Source: Dendrophyllia cribrosa (Eukaryota > Cnidaria > Anthozoa > Scleractinia > Dendrophylliidae). From it: 64,000 nt of DNA. The notes beneath the pieces are model-generated. The model was not told the DNA's origin. It did not search any database and saw only the letters and a list, made by a program, of their open reading frames with translations. Below, piece by piece: positions 32,885 through 44,355 of the stretch (position 1 is its first letter; the number at the start of each line of letters is the position of its first letter). The position numbers and the translations under genes were made by a program. Where the stretch lies: NCBI GenBank assembly GCA_024195265.1, contig JAJLRJ010000009.1, positions 35,323,210-35,387,209 on the forward strand, given 5' to 3'.

Positions 32885-33040
32885 TCAATGGGGTTAACCG
32901 TTTGCCGTAAAACGGCTCAAAGTCATTAAGTCGTTAGGCGTAAAATTGAAAAATGTTAACCGTAATGCCGGGAGGAAATTAACCGTCAGCCGTAAAAAAG
33001 CCAAAAATTTTAACCGTTAACTGTAAAAGCCGGCCACCAC
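32885..33040. repeat. Degenerate TTAACCGT...CCGTAAAA repeats
   Basis: Four loosely spaced copies of TTAACCGTNNGCCGTAAAA-like motifs. Possibly a decayed minisatellite. No coding potential. Confidence 0.45.
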
Positions 33041-33248
33041 CCCATTGAGACCCTCTCATAACGAATTACTTATTTTTTGGAATATGTTAAAATTAAATAG
33101 CTAAAACAACAAGGTAACAGACAGCCGGCAGCAAATAAATGATTTACCTCCATGCATAACAACTGAATAGCTATTGAACCAAACAGCAAAGCCATAGAAG
33201 AGGAATAAAATCCTTACCTTTTTTTGACCATTTTCCATTTGATTCTTA

Positions 33249-33485
33249 GGCCCCGTTTACACGGGTCCGGTCAAATTTTTGCACGGACAAAATCTTGCAC
33301 GGTTCCACCTTGCGTTTACACGGGACCGGCGGAACTGGACGAATTTTTGAACGGCTAAGTGTGCAAGTTTCCGTGTAAACACCACTGCAATCTGTAACAG
33401 AATTTGCACGGATCCATGTAAACACGTGGTCTAGGAACAAAATTCGTCCGTGCAAAAATTTGTCCGGACCCGTGTAAACGGGGCC
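33249..33485. mobile_element. MITE with GGCCCCGTTTACACGG ends and TTA target
   Basis: GGCCCCGTTTACACGGGTCC at the left is mirrored at the right, with pairing of about 40 bp. TTA flanks both ends (33246-33248, 33486-33488), suggesting PIF/Harbinger mobilisation. Related ends occur at 46.0-46.5 kb and near 63.67 kb. Confidence 0.8.
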
Positions 33486-34099
33486 TTACTTGCATATTAT
33501 GTGAGGTTATTACTAAATTAAGGTCAGGTACGATTTACTGAGCGCGCTACTGAGTACATTGCATGCCTAATTCAAAACGACAATATCCACTGAGCTATGT
33601 CAAGCCCGGTTACCAGTGGACACATAGAAAAGCACTTTCACAATATTTAATTTAACTGAGTTGAATATTGCCTCCAAGGAATGAAATTACAATTTTCTAT
33701 AGTTGATGAAATATACAATTACTGAGAGCAGCTTTCACGCGATTTATCTCAATCATAGCTTGCAGCAAGAGAAAATTTATTAATTTTCTTTTGGTTACAA
33801 TGATAACATTGCCGAGAGCTCAAATCTCAGGGTCGTTATTACCCAAATCCAATTTTAAACGTTCTTTCTTTGATTTTCAAAAAGTAAAAAGTGGATTTAA
33901 AAGGTCTTTTATTGGAGGAGTTTCAAGATCAAAGGCCGAAATCAATTTCTTTAAAACCCGAGGGTACGGTGCTGATAGCATTTCATAAAGGCGGCAACAC
34001 GCCTTTTAGCTTGTTCTAACTTGTTTTTGATCAGTTCCCTTCCAAGTGATTCATAATAAACCATGCGATAATTAAACAATATCAGTAGATTTTTAATAG

Positions 34100-34438
34100 T
34101 TAGAAACACTTTAGTGAATGAAAAATATTTGTGCCAGCAGTGTTTGTTTTGCTTTAAAAAAAATAATATCAAATTGAACTAACTGAAAAAGTGCTTTATG
34201 GACTTTTGAGATTAAAGTTTATTGAAAATTTTCCGACGGCTGAAAGTTCCTGGAAACTAAAAGCTCTAGTTAGAAACGCTTTAGTGAATGAAAAATATTT
34301 GTCAGTAGCGTTTGTTTTGCTTTAAAAAATTAATATAAAATCGAGCTAGCTGAAAAAGTGCTTTATGGACTTTCGGGATTAAAACTTGTTGCAAATTTTC
34401 CGACGGCTGAAAGTTCCTGAAAACTTAAAGCTCTAGCA
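34100..34438. repeat. Tandem duplication, ~169-bp unit
   Basis: Two copies begin GTTAGAAACRCTTTAGTGAA and both end GAAAGTTCCTG.AAACT.AAAGCTCTA. They differ at scattered positions. No gene recognised from 33490 to 35460. Confidence 0.85.
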
Positions 34439-35459
34439 ATTTATTTATTATTTTATGTTTTGTTTCTGCGTATGCAAAGACGATGCTGGTTACTATTTTT
34501 ACGAAATTGAAGTTGCATCGATCCAGTCGAGTGCAATATTAGTATACCTTCTACTCGCTAGCACATAAAGTCATTTGTAAAGTGGGTTATTGTCATATTG
34601 CCATATTGTAATTCTTCATAGAATCGCAGCTTTATAGCTAAACTTTGTTTGGTACTCGGAAATGTTTGAAATTCGCTTGCAAGAAATACTTAACGAAATT
34701 TCGTTTCTGAAGCGATAACGGTCAACTATAGTTGAGATTAATTCTTATGAACACCATTTCTAACTGTTCCTGTACATGATTTACTAATATCAGTAATTCA
34801 CTTTCTGCTTATCATGGGTCACGCGAAAAACTTTGTGATTGTTTTAATTTTCTCTTGCTTTTTAGAAGTCTAAAATCAAAACAATAATTATAAAGGTTGT
34901 ACTCACCATATTTCGCCAGAAATAACGAACGTAACAAACAGATAACCTTGCGGTTGGCAGTGTAAAGCCGAACCCGGGAGTAGAAACAGTTACGATGGCT
35001 AAATCACTTAATAATCGATAAGATCAAAGGCGTCCATCATGCACTCATATCTTACTCTTGTAGCCAATCAGGTAAGGTGATTTGGGCCACTTTGTGATAT
35101 TGCATTTAACAGCATGAAATGTTTCGACAAAACGTAAGTATTTTCTTAAGTACTAAATATCATTATTATAAATTGCAACGAAAAATTAAGAAGAAAGGCA
35201 TGTTGGCTTTCTGGGTCTAGTTCAAATTTCGAATCGAAACATTAAAAATTTATACGACCATTCTAAAGAAAAGCCGGATATGAACCCTCAAATCCATAAT
35301 TGTACGCACGCAGACTGATAGATTAATTATTAGAAAGTGAACGCGATCGACACGCTTTTATCATGACATCGACATTGCTTACAGTTTATTTTAAACCTGT
35401 AATTAACTCTTTCAATCTCAAGAGTGCTAATGTCCATTTTGCGAACTGAAAAAACAAAC

Positions 35460-36265
35460 AGCTCTGCACGAAAGGTCACACTGTATGATCATATGGGTCA
35501 CAGTTTAGTTCCATCCACAGACTCAAGTTAGTAGAACAACCTTGTACAGCATAATAAACAATACCACAGGAAAGTACTGCTCAATATCTTTTATTTGAAT
35601 GGTCACACTTTAGGATTCCATACACAGATTTAAAAGTTAGAACCACCTTGTACAGCATAACAAACTGTACCACAGGAAAGTACTGCTCAATAGCTTTCAT
35701 TTGAATGGTCACACTTGAGGATTTCATCTACAGACTCAAAAGTTAGAACTACCTTGTACAGCATAATAAACAGTACCACAGGAAAGTACTACTCAGTAGC
35801 TTTCATTTGAATGGTCCGCCACTTGAGGATTTCATCCACAGACTCAAAAGTTAGATCCACCTTGTACAGCATAACAAATAGTACCACAGGAAAGTACTAC
35901 TCAGTAGCTTTTATTTGAATGGTCACACTTTAGGATTCCATACACAGATTTAAAAGTTAGAACCACCTTGTACAGCATAACAAACTGTACCACAGGAAAG
36001 TACTGCTCAATAGCTTTCATTTGAATGGTCACACTTGAGGATTTCATCTACAGACTCAAAAGTTAGAACTACCTTGTACAGCATAATAAACAGTACCACA
36101 GGAAAGTACTACTCAGTAGCTTTCATTTGAATGGTCCGCCACTTGAGGATTTCATCCACAGACTCAAAAGTTAGATCCACCTTGTACAGCATAACAAATA
36201 GTACCACAGGAAAGTACTACTCAGTAGCTTTCATTTGAATGGTCACACTTAAGGATTTCATTCAC
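35460..36265. repeat. 107-bp satellite with a three-unit higher-order repeat
   Basis: Seven copies of a 105-108-bp unit marked by CTTGTACAGCATAA at 35541, 35648, 35753, 35861, 35967, 36073 and 36181. Every third unit is the most alike: spacings of 319-320 bp join near-identical copies, so block 35590-35908 was duplicated as a whole into 35909-36228. Units contain ACCACAGGAAAGTACT and ATTTGAATGGTC. Further decayed units run to about 36540. No coding frame. Confidence 0.92.
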
Positions 36266-36559
36266 AGAAATCTACGGGACAAGTACCGTGCAATAGCTTC
36301 CGTTTCAATGATGATGTGGATTTCATCTACACTTACAATTGAGAACGTCTATCTTCTTTGTATGGGATAGTAAGCAGTACCACAGAAAGGCGCTGCTGAA
36401 TAGCCATTCTTTGTGTAGAAAACTCAACCACGCTGTGTTGCAAAATAAACATTACTGAACTTTAATTACAGGGACCGAGGCCATTGAAATTGCACTACTT
36501 GAATGGTTGCTCTTTACGATTTCATCTTAATAATTAGAGCCATGTAAGTTTACAATGAT

Positions 36560-37830
36560 TTAAATTAAAGACATGATTACTTTTGGTCAGTAAATGAGCC
36601 ACCAAACCGTATGTCGGAAAAACGGTTTAAATTCGGTAAATTCATTACTTTAAGAATACTAATATTGAATCAGTGGCTTGGTCTAAAATTGCGCCAGAGA
36701 AATTACTTAATATATCCTTAGGCTTTTTTATGGAATCTGACTACGAAAACATCGATAGTACATAAAAATTAAGAGTCATAAGCTAAGAATACACGTGTGT
36801 CAAACTTACAAATGACCGGCATTTTCAAAGATCGATAGCGTTTAAGCTCATAAATCAGTTTAAATATATAACTTCAACTGAATTGCTTGTGGGTGTTGTG
36901 GAACTTCTAATACTAACTGTGCTTTTTATATCTGTATGGCTAATGATCAGACAATATATCGACCAAAACTAAATGGCATATTTCAGTGAGATCACTTTTA
37001 CTTATACAACGCAATATATTAATTAATTTTCTAACGTAGAAATTCGAAGCCAAAACGAACTTAAATTACTTGCAAAAGTCAATTGAAAACGTATCGCTCT
37101 TAACTCACATGGCAACTTCAAACAAACACATTTTTTTATTACGTACATCGCATTTCGTTCAATATAATTTTATACGATATACTAAAGTCTACTCGCATTT
37201 TTATTGGTGATTGCCTATGAACTATTAGGGTACAGACGCCGGCTGACGTCATTGAGAATTTCTTTTCTCTGTCTTTTTCGTTTAAAATGGCGGACAGTTT
37301 TGCATAAAAATGTGGACGAGATTACTCCTGAAAGGTAACGTGAAGGCATCCAAAAAATGTTTAGCAGACTGTTAATGACAATTAAGTAAACGACGAATAG
37401 AGAAAACTGGAGAGATAAGTATAGTTTTGCTGACTTGAAAAATGCCGAAATTAGAAAACATTTTCGACCGAGTAATGATAGAATTGTGATTGTCGCCGTC
37501 CTCGCAACGCTAGACTTGTGCGTTGCGCTACAAGTGACGGGTTTCACATCCTTCTACCAGTCATTCGGGTATAGATACCGTTGGATTTCAATTCCTTCTC
37601 TTGGAACTGGCAAATTAAACGTGCTGCATGGGAATGTATGTTTCCAAACCAGCTTGCTTCATCCATACGCTTTGATTAATAGTTATGAGGCAGTCGAGTC
37701 CACTTTAATATGAGGCAGTTTGTCACTGTACTCTTTCATCTGTGTACTTGTTATCCATCGTTTATGATAAACTTTCAGCCCGTTCGAGTCAAAAGGCGAC
37801 AAAAACTTCCTTCAACCGTTAAAAACTAAA
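36560..37830. other. No gene recognised
   Basis: Open frames at 37215-37547 (minus) and 37435-37713 (plus) overlap on opposite strands, lack family motifs, and the minus one begins at GTG. Neither is supported as a gene. Confidence 0.45.
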
Positions 37831-37997
37831 TTCGCCACTTTAGAAACGAGAAGGAAACTGGGCCGAGTGAACTTTCACAACGACTTCTGGGATCGTTACA
37901 GGGGACGCTTCCTTTGTCTCTGTCCCCAGTAACAGTCCCAGAGGTCGTTGCGAAAGTTCACTTGGCCCAGTTTTCTTCTCGTTTCTAAAGTGGCGAA
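37831..37997. mobile_element. 167-bp foldback MITE
   Basis: Almost entirely two inverted arms of about 75 bp: TTCGCCACTTTAGAAACGAG at the left and its complement at the right, including the GGGCC.AGTGAACTTTC stretch. Confidence 0.8.
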
Positions 37998-38081
37998 TGG
38001 CAATGACGTTATCCTACTGTAGAGGACCACAGAAGACCAGGCTCTCGAGCCGCGCTAAGAAACGGACTTATAGATAAGCCA

Positions 38082-38390
38082 GTACTCTATAACTACACTG
38101 CTGGCTGTCCCTTCCCAGTCAATCGAGCGCGCGAGCTAAAACAAGCTCGGCGAGACTGGAGCGAGCGAAAGAGCCGAGGGGAAACCCGCCTCTTCCCCAG
38201 TGCCCCCTCGGTTCGCATTACTTTCGCTCGCTTGCCGCTCAGTCGATCGCCAATCGCGTACTTGCTCGCCCGCTCGACTATCCGGAGAGGGGCTTTCACT
38301 CGCTCGCCGCTCGGATCGCCGATCGAGTATTCGCTCTCCCGCTCGACTATCCATACAGGGACAGCTAGCAGTCCACTCTACAACAAACTA
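38082..38390. repeat. GC-rich element with inner ~70-bp tandem duplication
   Basis: CTGCTGGCTGTCCC near 38098 and its near-complement GGGACAGCTAGCAG near 38358 suggest inverted ends. Inside, two copies of a CGATCGCC..CTCGACTATCC unit (about 38228-38298 and 38299-38355) are present. Short overlapping frames here come from the repeat. Confidence 0.5.
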
Positions 38391-38649
38391 ATCAAGCATC
38401 CTTTGCACAGTACAAATGTTATGTTTAAGGGTGTTGTTTTTGTTTGCTTTTGAAATATTTGATAAGCAGCGCGAAAAGGATGATTACCAATGACCATGAT
38501 AGTTCTCAAGTTTACTACGGTATACAGGCCGGTTGTGTTTGACCAAAGAATTGTCAAATATAAAGCCACGAGTAAAATACGAGAATTTAGTTTTATCGAC
38601 TGAGTCGATAAGGTAAATTGACCACCGTAAAAAGATTCAAATAGCTGAC

Positions 38650-38704
38650 ATTTCGAGGGCTAGCCCTTCGTCGTTCGCTCTGACGAAGGGCTAGCGCTCG
38701 AATG
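38650..38704. repeat. Foldback repeat, decayed Penelope/hammerhead-type motif
   Basis: TTCGAGGGCTAGCCCTTCGTC and a near-complement (CTGACGAAGGGCTAGC then GCTCGAA) face each other. The CTGACGA..GAA layout is like the hammerhead cores found in Penelope-like elements, but core bases are lost here. Confidence 0.45.
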
Positions 38705-39235
38705 GCAACAGCTGCTGAAGTTAAATCGAGTTTCACTTCTGCGAAACTGCGCGCAACAAATTACACCCCCAAAAGATATTGTTGCACCCACCGTCAAGAA
38801 GGGGATGGGGGTGGTTGCAACCCCTCTCTTGGGTTTTTGCGGTGTTACGATATTGGAAATATTCTACATCTAATAGATAGCCTGTGATGTGCTCTACAAG
38901 ATAAGATAAATATTATGAGTTATGGTGCTGCTGGGGGTCCGTGACGTCATCCAAAATGGCCGCCAAGATGACAGCCATCTTGGATTTTACCAAAAATTCA
39001 ACTTTATCAGAAAATTACGAAAATTGCAAATAATTTTGGTTGCGTTTTATACGTTTTTTACCGAAAAAAGGTGAAAACAGGCAACAAATTTCACCCCCAA
39101 AAAAATTTTGTTGCACGCAACGTTGCAAGGAAAGTTGAACCGTGTATCCGAGCCTTAAGCCACAATTTGATCGTAGAATCCAAACAACTTTGATAAAGGG
39201 CCGTGAGAGAGGAAAAATAATGCATCGATCGTAAT

Positions 39236-39266
39236 TGTTGAGTGTCTCAATTCTTTTTGCAACTAG
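39236..39266. repeat. Solo end of the integrase-MITE family
   Basis: TGTCTCAATTCTTTTTGCAA then CTAGTTGTAGC matches the right end of the MITE at 26511-26774. The other end was not found, so this is probably a truncated copy, close to the 3' end of the receptor at 39301. Confidence 0.55.
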
Positions 39267-39300
39267 TTGTAGCTTGTAAACCGTTATATATGTACTGTGG

Positions 39301-40278
39301 CTATCGATTGTCACCTTTTCTTTGCATTCGTATGCCAGAAGAACTGGTAACACCATCTGCATTGAGAAAGTCCGCTGACCGGAAGGTCCGGCAACAGAAG
39401 ACGCCCCTAATGTGTTGACGAAAGTTTGTGCTGTGAAGAGCATAAATGAAAGGGTTCATTGTTGAGTTGAGACTCACAAGTACCACAGTAGTAATGTATA
39501 AGTTCGAACCGTATTCATAAAGTTGAGGTTTGAACTGAGACAACATGTACATCACCAGATTTGGTACCCAGCATACTACGTACATAACACTCACGATGAC
39601 AACCATTTTAGTCACCTTTAGTCGGGCTCGAATTCTAGCCTGTTCTGACATTCGTGTTGCGTTAATGCCGCTTTTCCAAAGTTTATAGAGCATTCTTGAA
39701 TACAGAAATGCCATGGCTCCCACTGGAATAACACCTGTAACAAAAAAGCAGGCAACCGTGTACGCTTCAGCCAACTGCTGATTCGACCAGTGTCCAATGC
39801 AATGAAAATCTCCGTCTGTATATCGATTGACAAAGAACAAAGGCATATTAAAAAGCAAGGCATAAATCCAGCTAGCTGTTATAACAGCAGTCAATCTACG
39901 AGTTGTCAGTCGGGGACGGTCGCCAAGAGGAAAAATGACTACAATGTAACGTTCTACTGCGACTGCTATTAGAGAGAAAACAGACGCGGACCCTCCAATC
40001 CAAATAAAGGTACCCCCAGTAATGAACTTGCACATGTAATCTCCTGCAGTACCGTTTGGGTGTTGAAATGTCCATTTGATGACGTACTGTGGGGTGATAG
40101 CAAGAGCCACCAACATGTCTGTCACAGCGAGGTTCACCAGCAGGTAATTTATGGGTGCTCTCATGCCACGGTGCCGTAGAACCACTAAACAAACCGCGCC
40201 GTTACCAAGGAGATTTATTACAACCACGACAGAGAAGGCCACAGTAAGACCAAGATCAGTTGATGTCATAGAGGTCAT
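39301..40278 (-). CDS. Class A GPCR, neuropeptide-receptor-like, cluster member 2
   Basis: A 325-residue receptor in one exon. Landmarks: N26 in TM1 (LLGNGAVCLVVL), D54 in TM2 (VTDMLVALA), sequon NGT in the first outer loop, Cys83 at TM3, ERY (VAVERYIVVIFPLG), W in TM4 (ASWIYALL), loop-2 Cys (HCIGHWSN), CWVP in TM6 and NPFIY in TM7. The C-terminal tail is about 17 residues longer than in its paralogues and ends RKGDNR. The start follows a splice acceptor (TTTTTCTAAG/CTG), so a 5' non-coding exon is likely, as in the other members. It keeps the canonical TM6 tryptophan, so is probably functional. Ligand unknown. Confidence 0.92.
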   Translation of the reverse strand: MTSMTSTDLGLTVAFSVVVVINLLGNGAVCLVVLRHRGMRAPINYLLVNLAVTDMLVALAITPQYVIKWTFQHPNGTAGDYMCKFITGGTFIWIGGSASVFSLIAVAVERYIVVIFPLGDRPRLTTRRLTAVITASWIYALLFNMPLFFVNRYTDGDFHCIGHWSNQQLAEAYTVACFFVTGVIPVGAMAFLYSRMLYKLWKSGINATRMSEQARIRARLKVTKMVVIVSVMYVVCWVPNLVMYMLSQFKPQLYEYGSNLYITTVVLVSLNSTMNPFIYALHSTNFRQHIRGVFCCRTFRSADFLNADGVTSSSGIRMQRKGDNR

Positions 40279-41320
40279 TGCTTCGTCACAGCTTAGAAAA
40301 AAAAATATAGGACAAATAATATAGTGATGAAATGATAAATTTAACCCTCAGACACATTCCCAAGAACCTCCAATACAGCATGCAAGCATGAATTGAAGAT
40401 GATACTTTTAGATGGACAAATTTTACAATTTTCGTTAAACGCGTTGCAGAATAATTATTTTGCTGATATTACTTTCTTCATTCTGATTGCTTAGTCCTTA
40501 AGTATAGCATATTTTTTAGACAGACAACAGGAAGTGGAATGTCCTTTTTGTTGCGATGGCATGTTTTTGGTTCTCGCCACTGATCAGAAAGCTCTTTGTT
40601 TTGGTTTCCAACAGACGTGATGGCGCGAAAAAATACGCCTAAAGGAAAACATTTGACTTCCGGGTGCCGTGTGTGGCCTAAAGTCTTTATTGCTCGAGCT
40701 CATGTCGGCCATGTATGATTGAAAGCGAAATTTTTCACTGTCGTTACGCGTTAGAACATCAGATAAAAACAAACGTTCGTAATTTCAAGAGTTCCACTAT
40801 GCATAGGTGACACTTTGGATTTCTTCTACTGATACTGACGACGTTGCGAGGTAGTTCAGTTGTTACCGAGCCTTTTATTCCATTTCAAATCACATTCCGG
40901 CAGTTCCGGCTATACAGGCTTATATTGCAGTTTACTGATCAATTTTATACGTCAAGCATCTGTTCAGAAGCATTAGTCGTCAATCTAAGCTACGATTACG
41001 CTTACCTTGAATCGCGATTCACGTTGATCGAAACAGACTTTCTCTCCTTCGTGAAATGTTACCGGCATGTAGAGATGAAAATCAAGAACTCTTGTCTTCA
41101 CCCCTATGCTAAAATGTAAACTTGTGAGCCAGGCTATTCGTGAAGCCGGAAATTAGCCCTCATCACGCGACAAAGCGAAACCGTCCAGGTCACGCAATCA
41201 CAGCATAGGGGAAAATAAAGACTGGAGCCTTGGACTATTGGACTCTAGGGACATTTTTTGGACTGATAGATGAATGCTATATTCATCTATCAGTTACGAA
41301 GGAGTCACTTTGAGATGTTG

Positions 41321-41366
41321 ATCGCGACGTTTCGACTGCTATTACTGCTAGTCTTCATCAGGCGAT
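41321..41366 (-). ncRNA. Hammerhead-ribozyme-like motif (Penelope/retrozyme type)
   Basis: On the minus strand: ATCGC, then the core CTGATGA, one extra A, stem II GACT..AGTC around a 12-nt loop, the core GAAA, then CGTC as cleavage box and GCGAT. ATCGC and GCGAT pair perfectly as stem I, and GACT/AGTC pair as stem II. Stem III is the palindrome ACGT with no loop, as in Penelope-like elements, where activity requires pairing between two copies. The extra A before stem II makes it slightly non-canonical. Core bases are seen; self-cleavage is inference. Confidence 0.5.
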
Positions 41367-41750
41367 GAGGTCGATTGATTACGTGTCTCTTATTTGATTA
41401 CGTGTCGCTTTACCAAACTATCTTAGAAACCACGATGAACAAGAACCACATTTTTACTGACATTTATTGGATACACGTTTTCGGGCTTAAAAGGATTGGT
41501 CGGCATGTTGTGCTATTTCTGAACCGCGTGGGAGGGGAGGGGGAGATGCTACGAAAAAAAAGTTGAGCGGTTGTTGACTGGTTTCTATGTGATCGCTACG
41601 AACGCTGAAAAGAAGTAAAATAGGCTCTCATTGGGGAGCATGTGTCTATTGCACCCTACTACTGTTTTCTTTTAAAATTTTGAGGTCTACACGGATCTAT
41701 CTCTTATTGCTACAGCCTCAATGAGGATGCAAACCATTTATCATCAGGAT

Positions 41751-41834
41751 ACAGCCGCCTCTCATCGCTACCGGCCGCTAGGGACGTTCGCGCGAACGCC
41801 CCTGGCGGCCGGGAGCGATAAAAAGCGGCTGTAG
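41751..41834. repeat. Hairpin repeat of the GCGGCTGTA family
   Basis: TACAGCCGCCTCTCATCGCT and the complement AGCGATAAAAAGCGGCTGTA enclose a GC-rich core (CGGCCGC..GCGGCCG). Related hairpins are at 50695-54305 (split by an insertion) and 59102-59175. Confidence 0.75.
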
Positions 41835-42995
41835 CATCCGAAAAGAGATCGCTGTAACAATGAAAGCTGTCAGTAACAATGGTGCAATTGGAAAGAGATC
41901 AAATTCACTAAAGGTCGTGGACAGAAACCTGAATCACACAGCAAAGACTCTTTCACTCTTTCTGCAGACTAAATTCGTCAAAAGCCGACCACTTCGCCGC
42001 AACATTAAAACCTCTGAAACCGCTTTAAATATTTTGTTCTTTCAAGACATGAAATTAAATGAAAAATTGGCCGAAGAAGTTCAGACAAAACAGAAATAAA
42101 GGACGCGCGTGGCAGCAGCGTGGGTTAAGAACACTGTATCATTGTGCCCCATTTAAATTCATTTTATTAGTGCTGTTAGAATATAAAAAAATGTTCTGAG
42201 TTGCAGAAGGGTAGGATGGAAATGCATTTTAACTTTAAAAAAATTGGGTCAATTGTCCCCGTGTGTCTTGGAAAACTTGCTAAAATTCTGATTATGGTCG
42301 TTTCTCTCTTCGAAATTTTACTTGATATCTTCCTCTTAGTGTTCTATAAGCATCTGTGTATGACAATAGTCAGTTAGTTTTAATTTGGGGCAGCTTTGAC
42401 CCAAAAACGTCAAAATTCCCTGACATAGCTCATTTAAGTTTTTTACAGTCGACCTGTGTGTTGATATTTTTTCCAGAATGGCTTTCCAACTGTTCGCTCT
42501 GGCTAGCAATAGTTCCAAGATGGATCAATACTATAATTCTTTATCAGTTGATGCTTCAATAATGGTATCAAGCAAATGCCCAATCATTGGTGAACAAGTT
42601 GCGGTGTCTTTTTTATGATGTAACAGGTTACCATAGTAACAGTATAACTTGTTAAAGACACCCTTAATTTTAGCTTTACGTGCTTATAACTAAAAAACAA
42701 GCTGGATGACCCCCATTTTTATTATCGAATTGTAATTGGCATGTTAAGATACAACTTTTTGCAAAGTTTAAAACAATTGTGTACATAGGGTTCAGAGCCA
42801 CCTTAAATTTTCGAAAATTTAATGTGGGGAGCTTATAGAAATTGGGGCTTTAAAGCTCTCTGTAATTTTTCAAGCAAGGTAAAATACATTTTACATAATA
42901 TTAAAAAATGATGCTTTTCAGACTTTAATGTCATAAACTTTATTTACAGTAAGTTTTAGAAGAGCTGGGTAATAACAAATCTGGGTTTATTTTTA

Positions 42996-43922
42996 TCACC
43001 TGTCACCAAGGTAGTCAGAAGGCCTGTATGCCCTGCAACAAACGGCAACCCTAATGTGCTGACGAAAGTTGGTGCTATGAAGAGCATAAATGAATGGGTT
43101 CATAGCCGAATTAAGACCCACAAGTACAACTGAGGTAACATATGGGAATGAACCGTACGCATAAAGCATTGGCTTGAATTGAGACAACATATAAAGCACC
43201 AAATTTGGTAACCGACATACTGCGTATATAATACTCACGACTAAAACCATCTTAGTCACTTTTTGCCTGGCTCGGATGCGCGCTTGTTCTGATATCAAAG
43301 GTGTAGTGCGAATACCAAATCTCCAAAGCTGACTGAGCAATTTTATATAGAAAAACGCCATGGTCCCGACAGGAATGGCTCCAAAAACTGCAAAACATGC
43401 AATGGTATACGCTTTGGCAAGATTTGTATTGGGCGGCCAGCGTTCTACGCAGTAGTTAACTCTGTTTTTGTGCCGAACTACGAAGAACAAAGGCAAATCG
43501 GTAACTAAGGCAAAAACCCAGCTACCTGTTATAACAGTTATCATTTGACGAGTACTTCTACGTTCACCGAGAGGCCAAACAACCGCGAGATACCGCTCGA
43601 CTGCGACAGCAACCAAAGAGAATGTAGAGGCGGCCTGACCAACCCAGATGAAGTTTCCCCCGGTAATAAACATGCACATGTAATCCCCTGCAGTGCCGTT
43701 TGGGTGTTGAAATGTCCATTTGATGACGTACTGTGGAGTGATAGCAAACGCCACCAACATGTCTGACACAGCGAGGTTCACCAGCAGGTAATTTAAGGGT
43801 GCTCTCATGCCGCGAAATCGTAGAACCACCAGGCACACCAAGCCGTTACCAAGGAGATTTATTGTAACAATGACGGAGAAGGCCACTGTAAGACCAACAT
43901 CTTTTGATGTCATGTTGGTCAT
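42996..43922 (-). CDS. Class A GPCR, neuropeptide-receptor-like, cluster member 3 (CRLP variant)
   Basis: A 308-residue receptor. The open frame extends 13 codons further, but those read through a splice acceptor (ATTCCAAAG/CTG), so the ATG at 43922 (MTNMTSKDVGL) is chosen; it aligns with its paralogues. Landmarks: N in LLGNGLVCLVVL, D in NLAVSDM, sequon NGT before the TM3 Cys, ERY (VAVERYLAVV), loop-2 Cys (NYCVERW), P in TM5, NPFIY in TM7. TM6 has CRLP where most class A receptors have CWxP: the toggle tryptophan is arginine. The same change is in the plus-strand copy at 61047, its nearest relative here. Frame is intact. Confidence 0.92.
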   Translation of the reverse strand: MTNMTSKDVGLTVAFSVIVTINLLGNGLVCLVVLRFRGMRAPLNYLLVNLAVSDMLVAFAITPQYVIKWTFQHPNGTAGDYMCMFITGGNFIWVGQAASTFSLVAVAVERYLAVVWPLGERRSTRQMITVITGSWVFALVTDLPLFFVVRHKNRVNYCVERWPPNTNLAKAYTIACFAVFGAIPVGTMAFFYIKLLSQLWRFGIRTTPLISEQARIRARQKVTKMVLVVSIIYAVCRLPNLVLYMLSQFKPMLYAYGSFPYVTSVVLVGLNSAMNPFIYALHSTNFRQHIRVAVCCRAYRPSDYLGDR

Positions 43923-44355
43923 TGTTTCGGAACAGCTTTGGAATAAAAATAAGACAAACAATAAAGTAAATAACAGAAAATGGTTGACTGCGTTTAAAAC
44001 AAAAATGCCTTATAGTTTTAATTCAATAATTAAGAAACAGAAAATGACGATCTTTCTGCCTACCCATGTCAATTTTTCGACCAGTGAAGTAAACCTATTC
44101 TACCAAAAAGTAACAATGATCTGTCAAAAGAATCTCAGCGACTCCCATTATGCTGATCTTTCGTTTCAGTTCGGTTTGTCTGTGCCCTAGCCGGTCCCAG
44201 AGGTTCGCCGCTTCTCGGGCCAATTTCGTTTGAGGAGAAAAAAAAACTATTGGTACACAGGCTACCCAAGCTCACTATTAGATAACCGGAACGTGACCCT
44301 TGCTCGGGCTTGGGCGGTCTGTGCTTTGTACAGGGCAGCTTGTCTGTCTGTTGAA

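Larger units (their letters stand above)
40300..42990. other. No gene recognised; contains ribozyme-like motif and hairpin
   Basis: Intergenic between two receptors. Holds the hammerhead-like motif at 41321-41366 and a hairpin at 41751-41834. The frame at 41860-42099 (plus; MKAVSNNGAIGK..) is 79 residues, basic and unrecognised; I would not call it. Confidence 0.45.

Noticed and set aside
37215..37713. Opposing frames of 110 and 92 residues
   Set aside because: They overlap on opposite strands, one starts at GTG, and neither shows family motifs.
41860..42099. 79-residue basic frame
   Set aside because: No motif and no splice or promoter evidence; kept only as an unsupported possibility.
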